From positions 25,001-89,000 of the forward strand of contig NZ_AHMP02000001.1 in assembly GCF_000243735.2 (NCBI RefSeq): 64,000 bases of DNA, in the 5' to 3' direction. Position 1 is the stretch's first letter. Each line of letters starts with the position of its first letter. The notes under the pieces were generated by a model that searched no databases, was not told the DNA's origin, and saw nothing but the letters and a program-made list of their open reading frames with translations. Shown in pieces: positions 9,570-21,033 of the stretch. A program made the position numbers and the translations under genes. The DNA is from Leptospira kmetyi serovar Malaysia str. Bejo-Iso9 (GTDB lineage: Bacteria > Spirochaetota > Leptospiria > Leptospirales > Leptospiraceae).

Positions 9570-10608
9570 AGAGTTCGTCCTGATAATTCCGGAAGATATA
9601 AGAATGATCGGTTTTTTCCTCGAGATAAGAAGTGGGCAAAGGAACTTTTCCGCCTCCGCCCGTGAGATCGACCACATAAAGCGGAACCGACAAACCGGAA
9701 ATTCTTCCCCGAATCTGTTTCATGATCTCGACGCCCTTTTCGATTTCGACCCGGAAACTTCCGCTTCCCCAAACCTCGTCGCATTGATGCAGATAATACG
9801 GTTTGATTCCGATCGCGGTCAGTCCGTAAAAAAGTTCTTTCAGGGTTTCCGCCGAATCGTTGATTCCTTTGAGAAGAACTCCTTGGTTTAAAACGATCGC
9901 GTTTCCTTCACGGATCAAAAGGGAAATTCTTTCCCGGACGAGAGGAGTGATTTCTTTCGGATGATTGAAATGAGTGACCAGATAAATCGGAAAGTGTTTT
10001 TTCAAAACGGCGCACAACGAAGAATCGATCCGCATCGGAAGCGTTACCGGATAACGCGAGTGAATTCTTACTTGATTGATATGCGAAATGGATTTGAGTT
10101 CGCCTAAAAGATAATCCAACTTATCGTCGGAAAGATTGAGAGGATCTCCTCCCGAAAGAATCACTTCCTTGATCTCTTTGTGTTTTCGAAAATACGCGAG
10201 GGCCTGATCCCATTCTTCCTTGCCCGGAGTGTGAAAGGATTTGCTCACCTTTCTTTTGCGCGTGCAGAATCTGCAATACACCGCGCAGACATGCGATAAA
10301 TACCAAAGCGCTCGATCGGGATAACGATGGGTCACACCTTTGACGGGCATATGAGATTCTTCCGCGAGAGGATCCTGTCTTTCAAAACCGTTTCGAATCA
10401 ATTCTTCCCGATGAGGAACGATCTGAAGACGGATCGGACAATTCGGATCGTTTCGATCCGCGAGATTTAAGTAATAAGGCGTTGCGGAGAATTCAAAAAA
10501 TTCGGAACAAGCGTCGAAGGAAAGTTTTTCTTTTTCGATCAGTTCGAGATGTTCGGACAATTTTTCTTGAGTTTTGATTCTGTTTTGAATCTGCCATTTC
10601 CAATTCAA
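9553..10608 (-). CDS. kamA: Lysine 2,3-aminomutase family radical SAM enzyme
   Basis: A 351-residue radical SAM/PLP enzyme of the KamA/EpmB family, interconverting alpha- and beta-lysine. The CxxxCxxC cluster motif is CAVYCRFC (Cys 108, 112, 115), followed by VILSGGDPL, and the PLP Lys lies in GGGGKVPLP near residue 320. It lacks the extra C-terminal region of clostridial KamA (about 416 residues). It is near the EpmB size class, so beta-lysylation of EF-P is a reasonable role; efp, with a Lys at the modification site, lies 2 kb away. The TTG start at 10608 has no good ribosome site. The frame is open upstream to 10740, with a Trp that fits the family pattern WxxWxWQ, so the N-terminus is uncertain. 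Confidence 0.85.
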
Positions 10609-10989
10609 CCAGTGTTCCGAAGATTCTAAATCGCTGAAACCGGATCGTTTGGAAGTGGAAGGGGTGGAAGAAAATTGGGACAGTGGATCGCTCCGAAGCT
10701 TGGCTCTTCTGAAATCCTCCGACCGGCGTCGGCAACGTCAACAAAGAAGTAGAATTCTTTCCTTCTAAAAAAAACCGGAAGTAGGACTTTCGAAACCTCT
10801 TCCGGCAATCGTTTTGTATTGCATCTCCATCGGGAGATTCTCACTTTTTTAGGAGATTCAGGACAAGAATGAGAATGATTCCAAGCTGGAGATTCTGTGT
10901 TCGTCCGAGGATGAAGATTCTTTTTGCCCAAAGAACCGCCGCCTCGAAACGGGGAGACTTACTCCCTCGTACAGAATTGAAATGTGTCC
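10609..10989. other. Region upstream of kamA, no gene called
   Basis: About 380 bases between kamA and the small lipoprotein gene, both on the minus strand. The first 130 bases may encode an N-terminal extension of KamA. An ATCTCC/GGAGAT hairpin (10823-10838) is followed by six T residues on the plus strand (10845-10850). The octamer GGAGATTC occurs three times (from 10833, 10852 and 10888). No convincing promoter was recognised. Confidence 0.4.
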
Positions 10990-11313
10990 TTAAACAGCCG
11001 TCGGAGGCGGTAGAGCGAGATAACGAAAGGAAAGTGAAACTCTACCCGAAATGATTTCGATTTTTAGTACGGAACGGGAAGGTAAAAATTTACCGGAAAA
11101 AGAATCGATTCTTAAAAAATCGACAAGGCCTTTGTCGTCGTCTCCGAAAGAAATCCCTTTTGTAAAAGGATTGGAAACTTGACTGATAGTTCTGGACTGA
11201 GCTTTGACCCGAACGACGGGTTTATAGGAATCGAGTTTGCTTTCCGCAAAACCGTCCGCGAGAAAACATCCCGCTACGAGTAACGCTACGATCCCTAGTA
11301 TAGCACGGCCCAT
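10990..11313 (-). CDS. Small putative lipoprotein
   Basis: 107 residues. MGRAILGIVALLVAGC has a short basic start, a hydrophobic core and LVAGC, an acceptable spirochaetal lipobox with Cys 16. The mature protein has no recognised motif and ends in a proline-rich tail (ALPPPTAV). The ribosome site is weak. It lies 78 bases downstream of the pstS-like gene on the same strand and may be co-transcribed with it. If the Cys is not lipidated, the segment would be an ordinary signal peptide. Confidence 0.55.
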   Translation of the reverse strand: MGRAILGIVALLVAGCFLADGFAESKLDSYKPVVRVKAQSRTISQVSNPFTKGISFGDDDKGLVDFLRIDSFSGKFLPSRSVLKIEIISGRVSLSFRYLALPPPTAV

Positions 11314-11391
11314 ACGGATTATTAGATCCCGAGAACGGCGAAAATCAATCGTTTTCCGCGAAAAAATTCTCGGGACCTTGCGGTTTTTTCC

Positions 11392-13228
<1,837 letters not shown>

Positions 13229-13247
13229 CAATCTGCGGAGTTTATCT

Positions 13248-13781
<534 letters not shown>

Positions 13782-13782
13782 T

Positions 13783-14529
13783 ATGTCCGTTAAAAAACAA
13801 TTGGAAAGGCTCTCGGAACTGGGAGCCACCTATCACAAAAACGGATGGATGCCCGGAACCGCCGGGAATCTTTCCGTTCGAATTCCGGAAGAATCCGGGT
13901 TCTGGGTCAGCGGAAGCGGCCTGGACAAAAACCTATTAAACAAACGTAATTTTCTCTATGTGGACTTGGAATCGGGCAAACCCGACGATTCCAAAAATTC
14001 AAGATCTGCAAAAGGTTTAAAGCCGAGCGCCGAAACCTCGATCCACCGCGCAGTCTATCGCGCGTTAGACGGGATCGGATGCGGACTTCACGTTCATACC
14101 TTGGAATCCAATCTGATCCGCGCGAACACTTCCAAAAACGAGCCGGTTGCGCTTTTGGAACTTCCTTCCGTCGAAATCCTGAAAGCCTACGGAATCTGGG
14201 AGGAAAATCCGAAAGTTTACGTTCCTGTAATATACAATTTTCAGAATGTACAAGACATATCCGATTGTCTGGAAAAATATCTGAAGGAATACAAACCCTC
14301 CGTACCTTTTTGTATCATAGAAAAACACGGGATCACCGTATGGGGAAAGGATACGGTTCAGGCGAATCGGAATCTAGAAGCGACGGATTTTATACTCAAA
14401 TACATGATTTCGTGGAAAAGTCTTTCCTATCCTGGAGAAACCAAAAATCTACCCACGAACCAAACGGAAATCGATCGTCAGGAAGTTTTTTCCACCGAGT
14501 TTCCCGTTTATCCCGCCACTTTTTCCTAA
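13783..14529 (+). CDS. mtnB: Methylthioribulose-1-phosphate dehydratase
   Basis: 248 residues, class II aldolase fold. It dehydrates 5-methylthioribulose-1-phosphate in methionine salvage. Seen: GWMPGTAGNLSVR near residue 21, KPSAETSIHRAVY at 80-92 with Glu 84 as likely acid/base, zinc ligands in HVHTLESN (His 103, 105) and a third His in EKHGITVWG. The C-terminal 40 residues (NQTEIDRQEVFSTEFPVYP) are longer than in many bacterial MtnB proteins. It is in one transcription unit with mtnD; an SDR gene starts 12 bases after the stop. Confidence 0.9.
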   Translation: MSVKKQLERLSELGATYHKNGWMPGTAGNLSVRIPEESGFWVSGSGLDKNLLNKRNFLYVDLESGKPDDSKNSRSAKGLKPSAETSIHRAVYRALDGIGCGLHVHTLESNLIRANTSKNEPVALLELPSVEILKAYGIWEENPKVYVPVIYNFQNVQDISDCLEKYLKEYKPSVPFCIIEKHGITVWGKDTVQANRNLEATDFILKYMISWKSLSYPGETKNLPTNQTEIDRQEVFSTEFPVYPATFS

Positions 14530-14541
14530 GGGAAGAATTCT

Positions 14542-15240
14542 TTGACTTCCGAAAAAGAAAATCAACGGATTCTTGTCGCCGGGGCCGGTTCGGGGATCGG
14601 AAAATCCGTATTAGAAAATTTGAATGTTCTCGGGAAGTCCGCGATCGGCATATCCAGAACGGGAATTCCCTGGGAAACCGGTTCACATTTCGAATCGGGA
14701 AAGAATTTTCAGTGCAATCTGTCCAGACAATCCGAGGTGTTCGAGTTCGTAAAAACGCTGAAGTCTCAGACGTCTTCTTTGGCGGGCGTGTATTTTACGT
14801 TCGGAAGCGGACTTTTTAAACCGGTCGAACAAATCGCATTAGAAGAATGGAATGCACATTTCGTCCTCAATCTGAATTCCCTTTTTCTGCTAACGAAGGA
14901 GATTCTTCCTCTTTTGAAGGCGGGTTCTTTTTTGTGTTATCTTTCTTCCACCGCGGGTTATCAGGGATTTCCGGATTCTACCGCGTATTGTGCGAGCCGT
15001 CACGCGATCGCCGGTTTTGCAAAGGCGCTTCGCGAGGAATTAAAACCGAAGGGAATCCGAGTCATTACCGTTTATCCGGGCGCGGTTTATACGGACATTT
15101 GGAAGGGAAGGGAAGGTTTCGAACAGGACGATATGATTCCCGTCGACGATTTCGGGAAATGGCTGGCCACACTTTCCACTCTTCCCGACGCTGTTTATCC
15201 GGACGAAATCCGTCTTTTACCGCGAAAGGGAATATTATAA
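14542..15240 (+). CDS. Short-chain dehydrogenase/reductase with Arg in place of catalytic Lys
   Basis: 232 residues with an SDR fold. The cofactor loop is GAGSGIG (14-20), the catalytic Ser is 135 or 136 in YLSSTAGYQGF, and the catalytic Tyr is 149. The Lys of the YxxxK motif is Arg 153 (YCASR, codon CGT), and the NNAG motif is replaced by FTFGSG. The Lys normally lowers the Tyr pKa and binds the nicotinamide ribose, so activity may be reduced or altered. The TTG start at 14542 has AAGGGAAG upstream. It follows mtnB by 12 bases and is probably in the same transcript; a role in methionine salvage is not known for this family. Confidence 0.75.
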   Translation: MTSEKENQRILVAGAGSGIGKSVLENLNVLGKSAIGISRTGIPWETGSHFESGKNFQCNLSRQSEVFEFVKTLKSQTSSLAGVYFTFGSGLFKPVEQIALEEWNAHFVLNLNSLFLLTKEILPLLKAGSFLCYLSSTAGYQGFPDSTAYCASRHAIAGFAKALREELKPKGIRVITVYPGAVYTDIWKGREGFEQDDMIPVDDFGKWLATLSTLPDAVYPDEIRLLPRKGIL

Positions 15241-15243
15241 TAT

Positions 15244-17796
15244 TCAATTTTTCTGATGTTTTAAGGGAAGTTTCACCGTAAACACGGTTTTGCCCGGTTT
15301 GGAATCGTAGCTGATGGTTCCGTTGTGTTTTTGGACGATCTTAAGACAGATATCGAGACCGAGGCCGCTTCCTTCTCCGGGAGGTTTGGTCGTAAAAAAC
15401 GGATCGAATATTTTTTCCCGAAGCGAATCCGGAATTCCCGGACCTGAATCCTCCACCTTCACCACCGCATAACCGTTTTCGCGATTGCCGCTGATGTTCA
15501 ACTTTCCGGAATAGTTCATGGCCTGCACCGCGTTCATAATCAGGTTCGTCCAAAGATGAAGAAGGTCGTCTCTGTAAATGGGAATCTCGGGAAGATCCTC
15601 GAACTCGACCGAAAGATCGACGCCGTGACGGAAAAGATTCTGATACAGCGCGAGAACGATCTCCACGTTCTCTTTTAAATTAGAATCTTCTAATACGCTA
15701 TGACTTTCGAAATGCGCGAGACTTTTGAGAGCGTAGAGGATTTTGGAGGATCGTTCCACGGCCGTTTGGATCGTTTGAGAATTTCTCTCCGGACCTAAAA
15801 GATCGGTAATCAATTCCAGGATCGGAATCGCCTGTTTGTGTTGGATCAGATCGATGTATTCTTCCTCTCTGCCGTAGAGTCCGGATTCCAAGGCGACTTC
15901 GCAGAGTTCGTTCGAAGGAGAATCGATCCCGAGCCGTTCCAGATTGGCGCGGATTTCCTTGATTCTTTTTCTTCTTTCCAAACCCAAAACCAAATCGGAA
16001 TGACTTCCCGCGACTTCGATGAGATCCGAAATCTGATTCCGGATTTTCTGCGGAAGTTTTTTCAAAAGGCGGAAGTAGTCTTTGGATTTTCCTCGGAACG
16101 ATCTCGTATAATGTTGGATGTTTTGATTCGAGGCTTGAATGGCGCCTAACGGATTGTTGATCTCGTGCGCGATTCCGGAAACGAGTTGTCCGAGGTCCGC
16201 GAGCTTCGCGGTTTGAACGAGTTGGGCCTGGGTTTTGGTGAGAGTGTCGATGATCTCCTCCAATTCCTTTTTTTGATCCTCGATGAGCTGATTTTTTTTC
16301 GTGATCTCTTCGTTTGCGGATTTCAGATTCGCGATTTCGTTTTCTGCGTTATAAACGTCGGTAAGATCCGCGCCCGCGGTGATGATGTAGTTTGTTCGTC
16401 CGTTTTTGTCCTTGATCTCGCGGTTTTCCCACTGAATCACTTTACGTTCTTTGAATTTACCGATCCATTGTTCCTGGGTTTTCGGAAGAAATTTTCCGCG
16501 GATCATTCTAAGATAAACTTTTTTGATGGAATCCTTCTTCTGCGGTTCCACGAAGATGTCCCAAAACGCGTGGCCTTTTACCTCGTCCGAGCGGTATCCG
16601 AACGCGTTCTCGCAGGCTTTGTTAAAACGGAGAATTCTTCCCTCGCGGTCCAAGGCGACAAAAAGAACGCGCGTGGAATCCAAAATCATATTCAAAAAAT
16701 TCTTTTCTTCTATGGCGCGTTCTTCGCCTAATTTGCGTTCGGTGATATTCCTTAAAGTGAGAATCCAAAAATCACTTTGTTCCGAAATCGTCGCGAAGTT
16801 TCTGAGAATCACCTCGTAGTATCTGAGTTCTCCGTTTACAAAAAGTCTCAGATCCGGTACGGAATCGATTTCTTTGCGTTTGAATTTTTCGATCAGATAA
16901 TCCAGGTCTGGATAAATTTCCTTGAGCGTGATTCCTACCGTGTCGAGTTGTCCGAGAAAAAGCCGGATTGCGGCCTCGTTGTAATCGAGGATTATATTGC
17001 TTTTATCTAATATTAGAATTCCGTCTTGAATGAGATTGAATACCTTGTCCCGAGCGACCGGGATGAGATCCATCATCTTAAAATAAAAAAGGCCGTACGC
17101 CCAAACCAAAGAAGTGACACATCCCGTGATCGGAAAAACGTCGAGGTGAGGATTGATAAACGGAAAAAGACCGGCCACCGTCATCAATCCTCCCAAATAA
17201 GGGAAGAGAATTCCCAAAAGCAAAAGAAACATCTGCGCCTTTCGAAATCCTGTTAAGGTCAAAAACTTCCAGATCAAAATTCCGACGATGATCGTTTGCG
17301 AAGAAAGATAGTAAAATGCGAACAACTTCATCCAAGGACCGTAATCGTAGGAGAGGGCCTTCCAGGGAGTATTTGCAAGAAATTGAATGTTCCGGCGAAT
17401 CAGACTCGGGTCGTAACCGGACCAAACGACCAGTTCGTTCGCGATCGGAAACAAAACGAGCAAAACGGCGAGCGGAAATCTATAAACGGCAGTAAGCGAA
17501 GTGATCCTCGGAATAAAAAAGGAAATTCCGATCACGATGATATCGTTTCCGATAAACTGAAAGTCGTCCCAGAACACGATCCACCTTTCGTTTGTGGAAA
17601 GAATTTCGAAAAAACTTCCGAAGGAATAAACGATGAATCCGCAGATTACGAAGAGAAATTCTCCGCTTCCCTGAACCCTCAGGTTTTTATACGTTACGTA
17701 GAAGTTGATTACGAAAATCGAAAATGAAAATCCGGAGTAAAAAGCGAAAGGGGACCAGACAAGGTCCATGTTTTCGTGCAGAGGCGGCAGATTCAT
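15244..17796 (-). CDS. Membrane PAS histidine kinase with long insert in the dimerisation domain
   Basis: 850 residues. Residues 1-245 hold about seven hydrophobic segments, like the 7TM histidine-kinase sensor domain. Two PAS domains follow (about 250-350 and 360-480), then a coiled coil (485-535), HisKA with phospho-acceptor His 544 ([13 protein letters not shown]), and HATPase_c with N-box [20 protein letters not shown] and GSGLGLDI. About 100 residues (565-665), including an Arg/Lys-rich stretch, separate the H-box helix from the second HisKA helix, which normally follows directly. No receiver domain or partner regulator is adjacent. The gene converges with the SDR gene, whose stop lies 3 bases away. 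Neither ATG 17796 nor ATG 17769 has a clear ribosome site. Confidence 0.85.
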   Translation of the reverse strand: MNLPPLHENMDLVWSPFAFYSGFSFSIFVINFYVTYKNLRVQGSGEFLFVICGFIVYSFGSFFEILSTNERWIVFWDDFQFIGNDIIVIGISFFIPRITSLTAVYRFPLAVLLVLFPIANELVVWSGYDPSLIRRNIQFLANTPWKALSYDYGPWMKLFAFYYLSSQTIIVGILIWKFLTLTGFRKAQMFLLLLGILFPYLGGLMTVAGLFPFINPHLDVFPITGCVTSLVWAYGLFYFKMMDLIPVARDKVFNLIQDGILILDKSNIILDYNEAAIRLFLGQLDTVGITLKEIYPDLDYLIEKFKRKEIDSVPDLRLFVNGELRYYEVILRNFATISEQSDFWILTLRNITERKLGEERAIEEKNFLNMILDSTRVLFVALDREGRILRFNKACENAFGYRSDEVKGHAFWDIFVEPQKKDSIKKVYLRMIRGKFLPKTQEQWIGKFKERKVIQWENREIKDKNGRTNYIITAGADLTDVYNAENEIANLKSANEEITKKNQLIEDQKKELEEIIDTLTKTQAQLVQTAKLADLGQLVSGIAHEINNPLGAIQASNQNIQHYTRSFRGKSKDYFRLLKKLPQKIRNQISDLIEVAGSHSDLVLGLERRKRIKEIRANLERLGIDSPSNELCEVALESGLYGREEEYIDLIQHKQAIPILELITDLLGPERNSQTIQTAVERSSKILYALKSLAHFESHSVLEDSNLKENVEIVLALYQNLFRHGVDLSVEFEDLPEIPIYRDDLLHLWTNLIMNAVQAMNYSGKLNISGNRENGYAVVKVEDSGPGIPDSLREKIFDPFFTTKPPGEGSGLGLDICLKIVQKHNGTISYDSKPGKTVFTVKLPLKHQKN

Positions 17797-17898
17797 TGGC
17801 TTTATTACTTAGGAAATTAATACGAAGAAGAATTCTTTCGAACCGTTTGTAGCGTAAGACAAACGGATCGAAGTGAAAAGTAGAAAAACGAATTCGTT

Positions 17899-18450
17899 TT
17901 AAAAATCGGAGTTTTTTATTTTGGTTTTGGATTCCTCGGCCCATTGCAAAAAACTTTTCGCGGTTGCGATTCCGAAGTCTAGAGTAACAAGACTCAACAT
18001 CTTGCTCGTTTTCGGGTTGTCCGAATCTTCCACGAGTTTGCGGATGTTCTCGTAAATTTCAGTTAGGCGTCTCGCTTCGTCTTTTGTGTCCTGAAGATGT
18101 CCGATTAACACCTCTTTATCCACGTTGTTTCCGAAAAAGAGTTTGAGAAGAAGTTCGTTTCGATAGGGGGACTTTTCGACCGGTTTTTCCAACCACTCCT
18201 TGAGTTCCTTTTTACCCTTGGGCGTGATTTTATAGATCGTGGATTCCGGACCGGAGCCTTTTTTTTCTTTGGAAGATTTCAGACAACCTTCCTTTTCGAG
18301 TTGTTTCAGGATCGGATAAATTTGTCCGAAACTTTCCTGCCAGAAGAAACCGATGGATTGTTCGATCGTCTTTTTGATTTCATAGGCGTTTTTGGGACCT
18401 TGCCCCAAAATGCCCAAGAGCGCATAACGCGTTTTATTGATACGAGCCAT
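17899..18450 (-). CDS. PadR family transcriptional regulator
   Basis: 183 residues. The N-terminal winged helix (about 1-90: ALLGILGQGPKNAYEIKK, then GQIYPILKQLEKEGCL and a basic wing ending KITPKGKKEL) is the PadR signature, and the C-terminal half is the helical dimerisation region (PadR C-terminal / virulence activator alpha type). It represses or activates a nearby target in response to a ligand. It lies downstream of the flavoprotein gene on the same strand, with a 259-base gap that contains a palindrome (18596-18610), so autoregulation is likely. Confidence 0.85.
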   Translation of the reverse strand: MARINKTRYALLGILGQGPKNAYEIKKTIEQSIGFFWQESFGQIYPILKQLEKEGCLKSSKEKKGSGPESTIYKITPKGKKELKEWLEKPVEKSPYRNELLLKLFFGNNVDKEVLIGHLQDTKDEARRLTEIYENIRKLVEDSDNPKTSKMLSLVTLDFGIATAKSFLQWAEESKTKIKNSDF

Positions 18451-18595
18451 TTAAGCGGTTCTAAACCTTGATTTCTTTATATTTGGGTTGTTTGGGTAAC
18501 AATTGCTGTGGAAATATTTGCGGCGATGTCATGAATCTAGAATGGAAAAAATTCTGTCCTTCAAACTATAGCATGAGAGGTATATCTTTTAGATA

Positions 18596-18610
18596 CTATC
18601 TGTCAGATAG
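18596..18610. promoter_or_regulatory. Palindromic operator candidate upstream of padR
   Basis: CTATCTG-T-CAGATAG, 7-bp arms around one base, 146 bases before the padR start. It is the only strong inverted repeat in this gap. Its size and symmetry fit a dimeric winged-helix repressor site. Confidence 0.4.
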
Positions 18611-18709
18611 AGATCAAGCACTATTTATCGTTCTTTTGCGAAGCCAAAAACAGTTCGTTTGGAAGAGCAACGGAAGAATCCTCAATGTGAGCGATCCCTC
18701 GGATTCGAT

Positions 18710-20323
18710 TTATCTTTTTTTACCCGCTTCTCGAAAGATCTGGATCATCTTGAGCCCGTCGGTCAGATGTGCGATCGCGCTGATTCCGCCCATCATCGCG
18801 CCGCTCATGCCGGGTGACGCGGCGTCGGCTCCGGTCAGAAATAAATTCTTAATTGGAGTTACGGGAGAGAACCAAGGAGCGGTCTCTTCCCGAAACCGAT
18901 CGGGGACGCAAGGGAGACCGTAGATCGTTCCTTTTTTATGAAGCGTAAAATGTTCCGTGGTGAGAGGAGTGGAAACTTCCGTATATTCGACCATGTCCTT
19001 GAATCCGGGAAAACGTTCTTCGATATAATCCAGAAGCCTGTCTTTGATGGACTCTTTCAGTTTTTGATATTCTTCGTCCTTTTCCTTCCAAGGTTGGTCC
19101 TTCCATTTTGCAAAGGGAGAATAATCGCTGAACGCAATCACTTCGGCCGTATGCGCGTGGGCGTGCGGATCCTTCAGAGACGGAAAGGAAAGATACGCGC
19201 CGGGAATCCGATCGCTTTCGATCCAGTTGATTCCTTCCTTAAAATTCCGGTCGTGATCGAGAGAACTGTAGATCCAATAATTCTCCCCTTGAAATCCGAG
19301 TTTCTTCGGATCGTCTTTGAATCCGATGTATAAAGAAACGTTTGTGGTCAGAGGATAATTGTCCGCAAAGGTTCTGAGTTTTTCGGTGAACGGAATTCGA
19401 TGCTGCGAAGGAATCAACTTCGTATATGTGTTGTATGCGCCCGCGTTGGAAACGACAGCGTCCGCCGTATATTCTTCGATGACTTCTTCTTTGGTTTCCT
19501 CGGACTTTCTTCGATTTTTAACGCGAACGCCGACGGCCGTTCCGTCCTGTATTAGAATTTCTTGAACTTCTCTCGAAAGAAGAATTCTTCCATCCTTTTC
19601 CTCTATGATTTTTTGAATCGATTGTGCGATTACGCCCGAACCGCCCACGGGATAATATCCTCCCTTTAAATAATGGGCGACGATCAAAGCGTGGATCGCG
19701 AACGCGCTCAAAGAAGGCGGAAGTCCGTAGTCTCCCCATTGAGAAGCCAGAATGGCTTTGAGTTTCTGCGATTTGAAATTCTTATCCAGATAATCCTTCG
19801 TTGTGACGAGGGCGGACTTGGAACCGAGAAGATCGATCGCGTGGCCGAACTTGTCCAAAAACGGAGGAAGCGCCTTGAGCATCATGTGTCTTCCGTGCCA
19901 GCTCGCGACTTTTTGAATGTCTTCGAAATAATTTCCGATGGCTTCGGATTCTTCCGGAAACAAAGATATTAGATCTTTCTGATATTGTTCCGGATCGCTG
20001 TTTTCTCCAAACGTGAATCCCGGATAAACGAACTTCTCGAAAATCTGAGGCATCTTGTTCCACTGAACCTCGTTGCGCGTTACAAGATCGAAAATTTTTC
20101 GGAGCATGGAATTCTCGTCCATATCTCCTACGTAATGGATTCCGACGTCCCAAAGAAACTTTCCTTCTCTTTTGAATACGTGCGTGAAACCTCCGGCCTT
20201 AAAGTGTTGCTCGAGTATTAAGACGCGTTTATCGCGGTATTGCGCCATCAAAGACGCGACGGTTAAGGCTCCGATTCCGGAACCGATGACGATCAGGTCG
20301 TAGTGAGTCTGTTTGATATCCAT
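18710..20323 (-). CDS. FAD-dependent oxidoreductase, RetSat/phytoene desaturase-like
   Basis: 537 residues. The N-terminal FAD motif is VIGSGIGALTVASLMAQ, followed by VLILEQHFKAGGFTHVF, the GG doublet of the CrtI/RetSat superfamily. The C-terminal flavin motif is NLFLTGADAASPGMSGAMMGG. Relatives saturate or isomerise carotenoid, retinol or other polyene chains. The substrate here is unknown, and no carotenoid synthesis gene is nearby. It is followed by padR, which may control it. It uses an ATG start with a moderate upstream site. Confidence 0.82.
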   Translation of the reverse strand: MDIKQTHYDLIVIGSGIGALTVASLMAQYRDKRVLILEQHFKAGGFTHVFKREGKFLWDVGIHYVGDMDENSMLRKIFDLVTRNEVQWNKMPQIFEKFVYPGFTFGENSDPEQYQKDLISLFPEESEAIGNYFEDIQKVASWHGRHMMLKALPPFLDKFGHAIDLLGSKSALVTTKDYLDKNFKSQKLKAILASQWGDYGLPPSLSAFAIHALIVAHYLKGGYYPVGGSGVIAQSIQKIIEEKDGRILLSREVQEILIQDGTAVGVRVKNRRKSEETKEEVIEEYTADAVVSNAGAYNTYTKLIPSQHRIPFTEKLRTFADNYPLTTNVSLYIGFKDDPKKLGFQGENYWIYSSLDHDRNFKEGINWIESDRIPGAYLSFPSLKDPHAHAHTAEVIAFSDYSPFAKWKDQPWKEKDEEYQKLKESIKDRLLDYIEERFPGFKDMVEYTEVSTPLTTEHFTLHKKGTIYGLPCVPDRFREETAPWFSPVTPIKNLFLTGADAASPGMSGAMMGGISAIAHLTDGLKMIQIFREAGKKR

Positions 20324-20478
20324 GTTGCGTTCCCGGCTCCGAAAAGTTTCGGGTCAGATTGTTCGGAACGCGAAGGTTTGGGAAAGAATTTTTTTACGAA
20401 GCGGAAGAGGTTATCGGAGGAGGAAAGAAACGGGAAGATTCTAAGATGATTCTACGTTTACAAAGAAAAAGTCAGGGT

Positions 20479-20899
<421 letters not shown>

Positions 20900-20937
20900 G
20901 ATTCCCGGGATGCCCCCGAGACCGGTTGTAAAAACGC

Positions 20938-20967
20938 TTGTTATAAAATCCATTCTCTCTGTACTAT
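20938..20967 (+). promoter_or_regulatory. Candidate promoter of the aldehyde dehydrogenase gene
   Basis: TTGTTA (20938-20943) and TACTAT (20962-20967) are separated by 18 bases, 67 bases before the ATG. Both hexamers match sigma-70 consensus at four of six positions. Confidence 0.35.
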
Positions 20968-21033
20968 AGACGGATAGAACGAACGTTATGGTTTATGGGA
21001 AACATAGAAAGAAGAGAAAATAGGAGAAATTAA

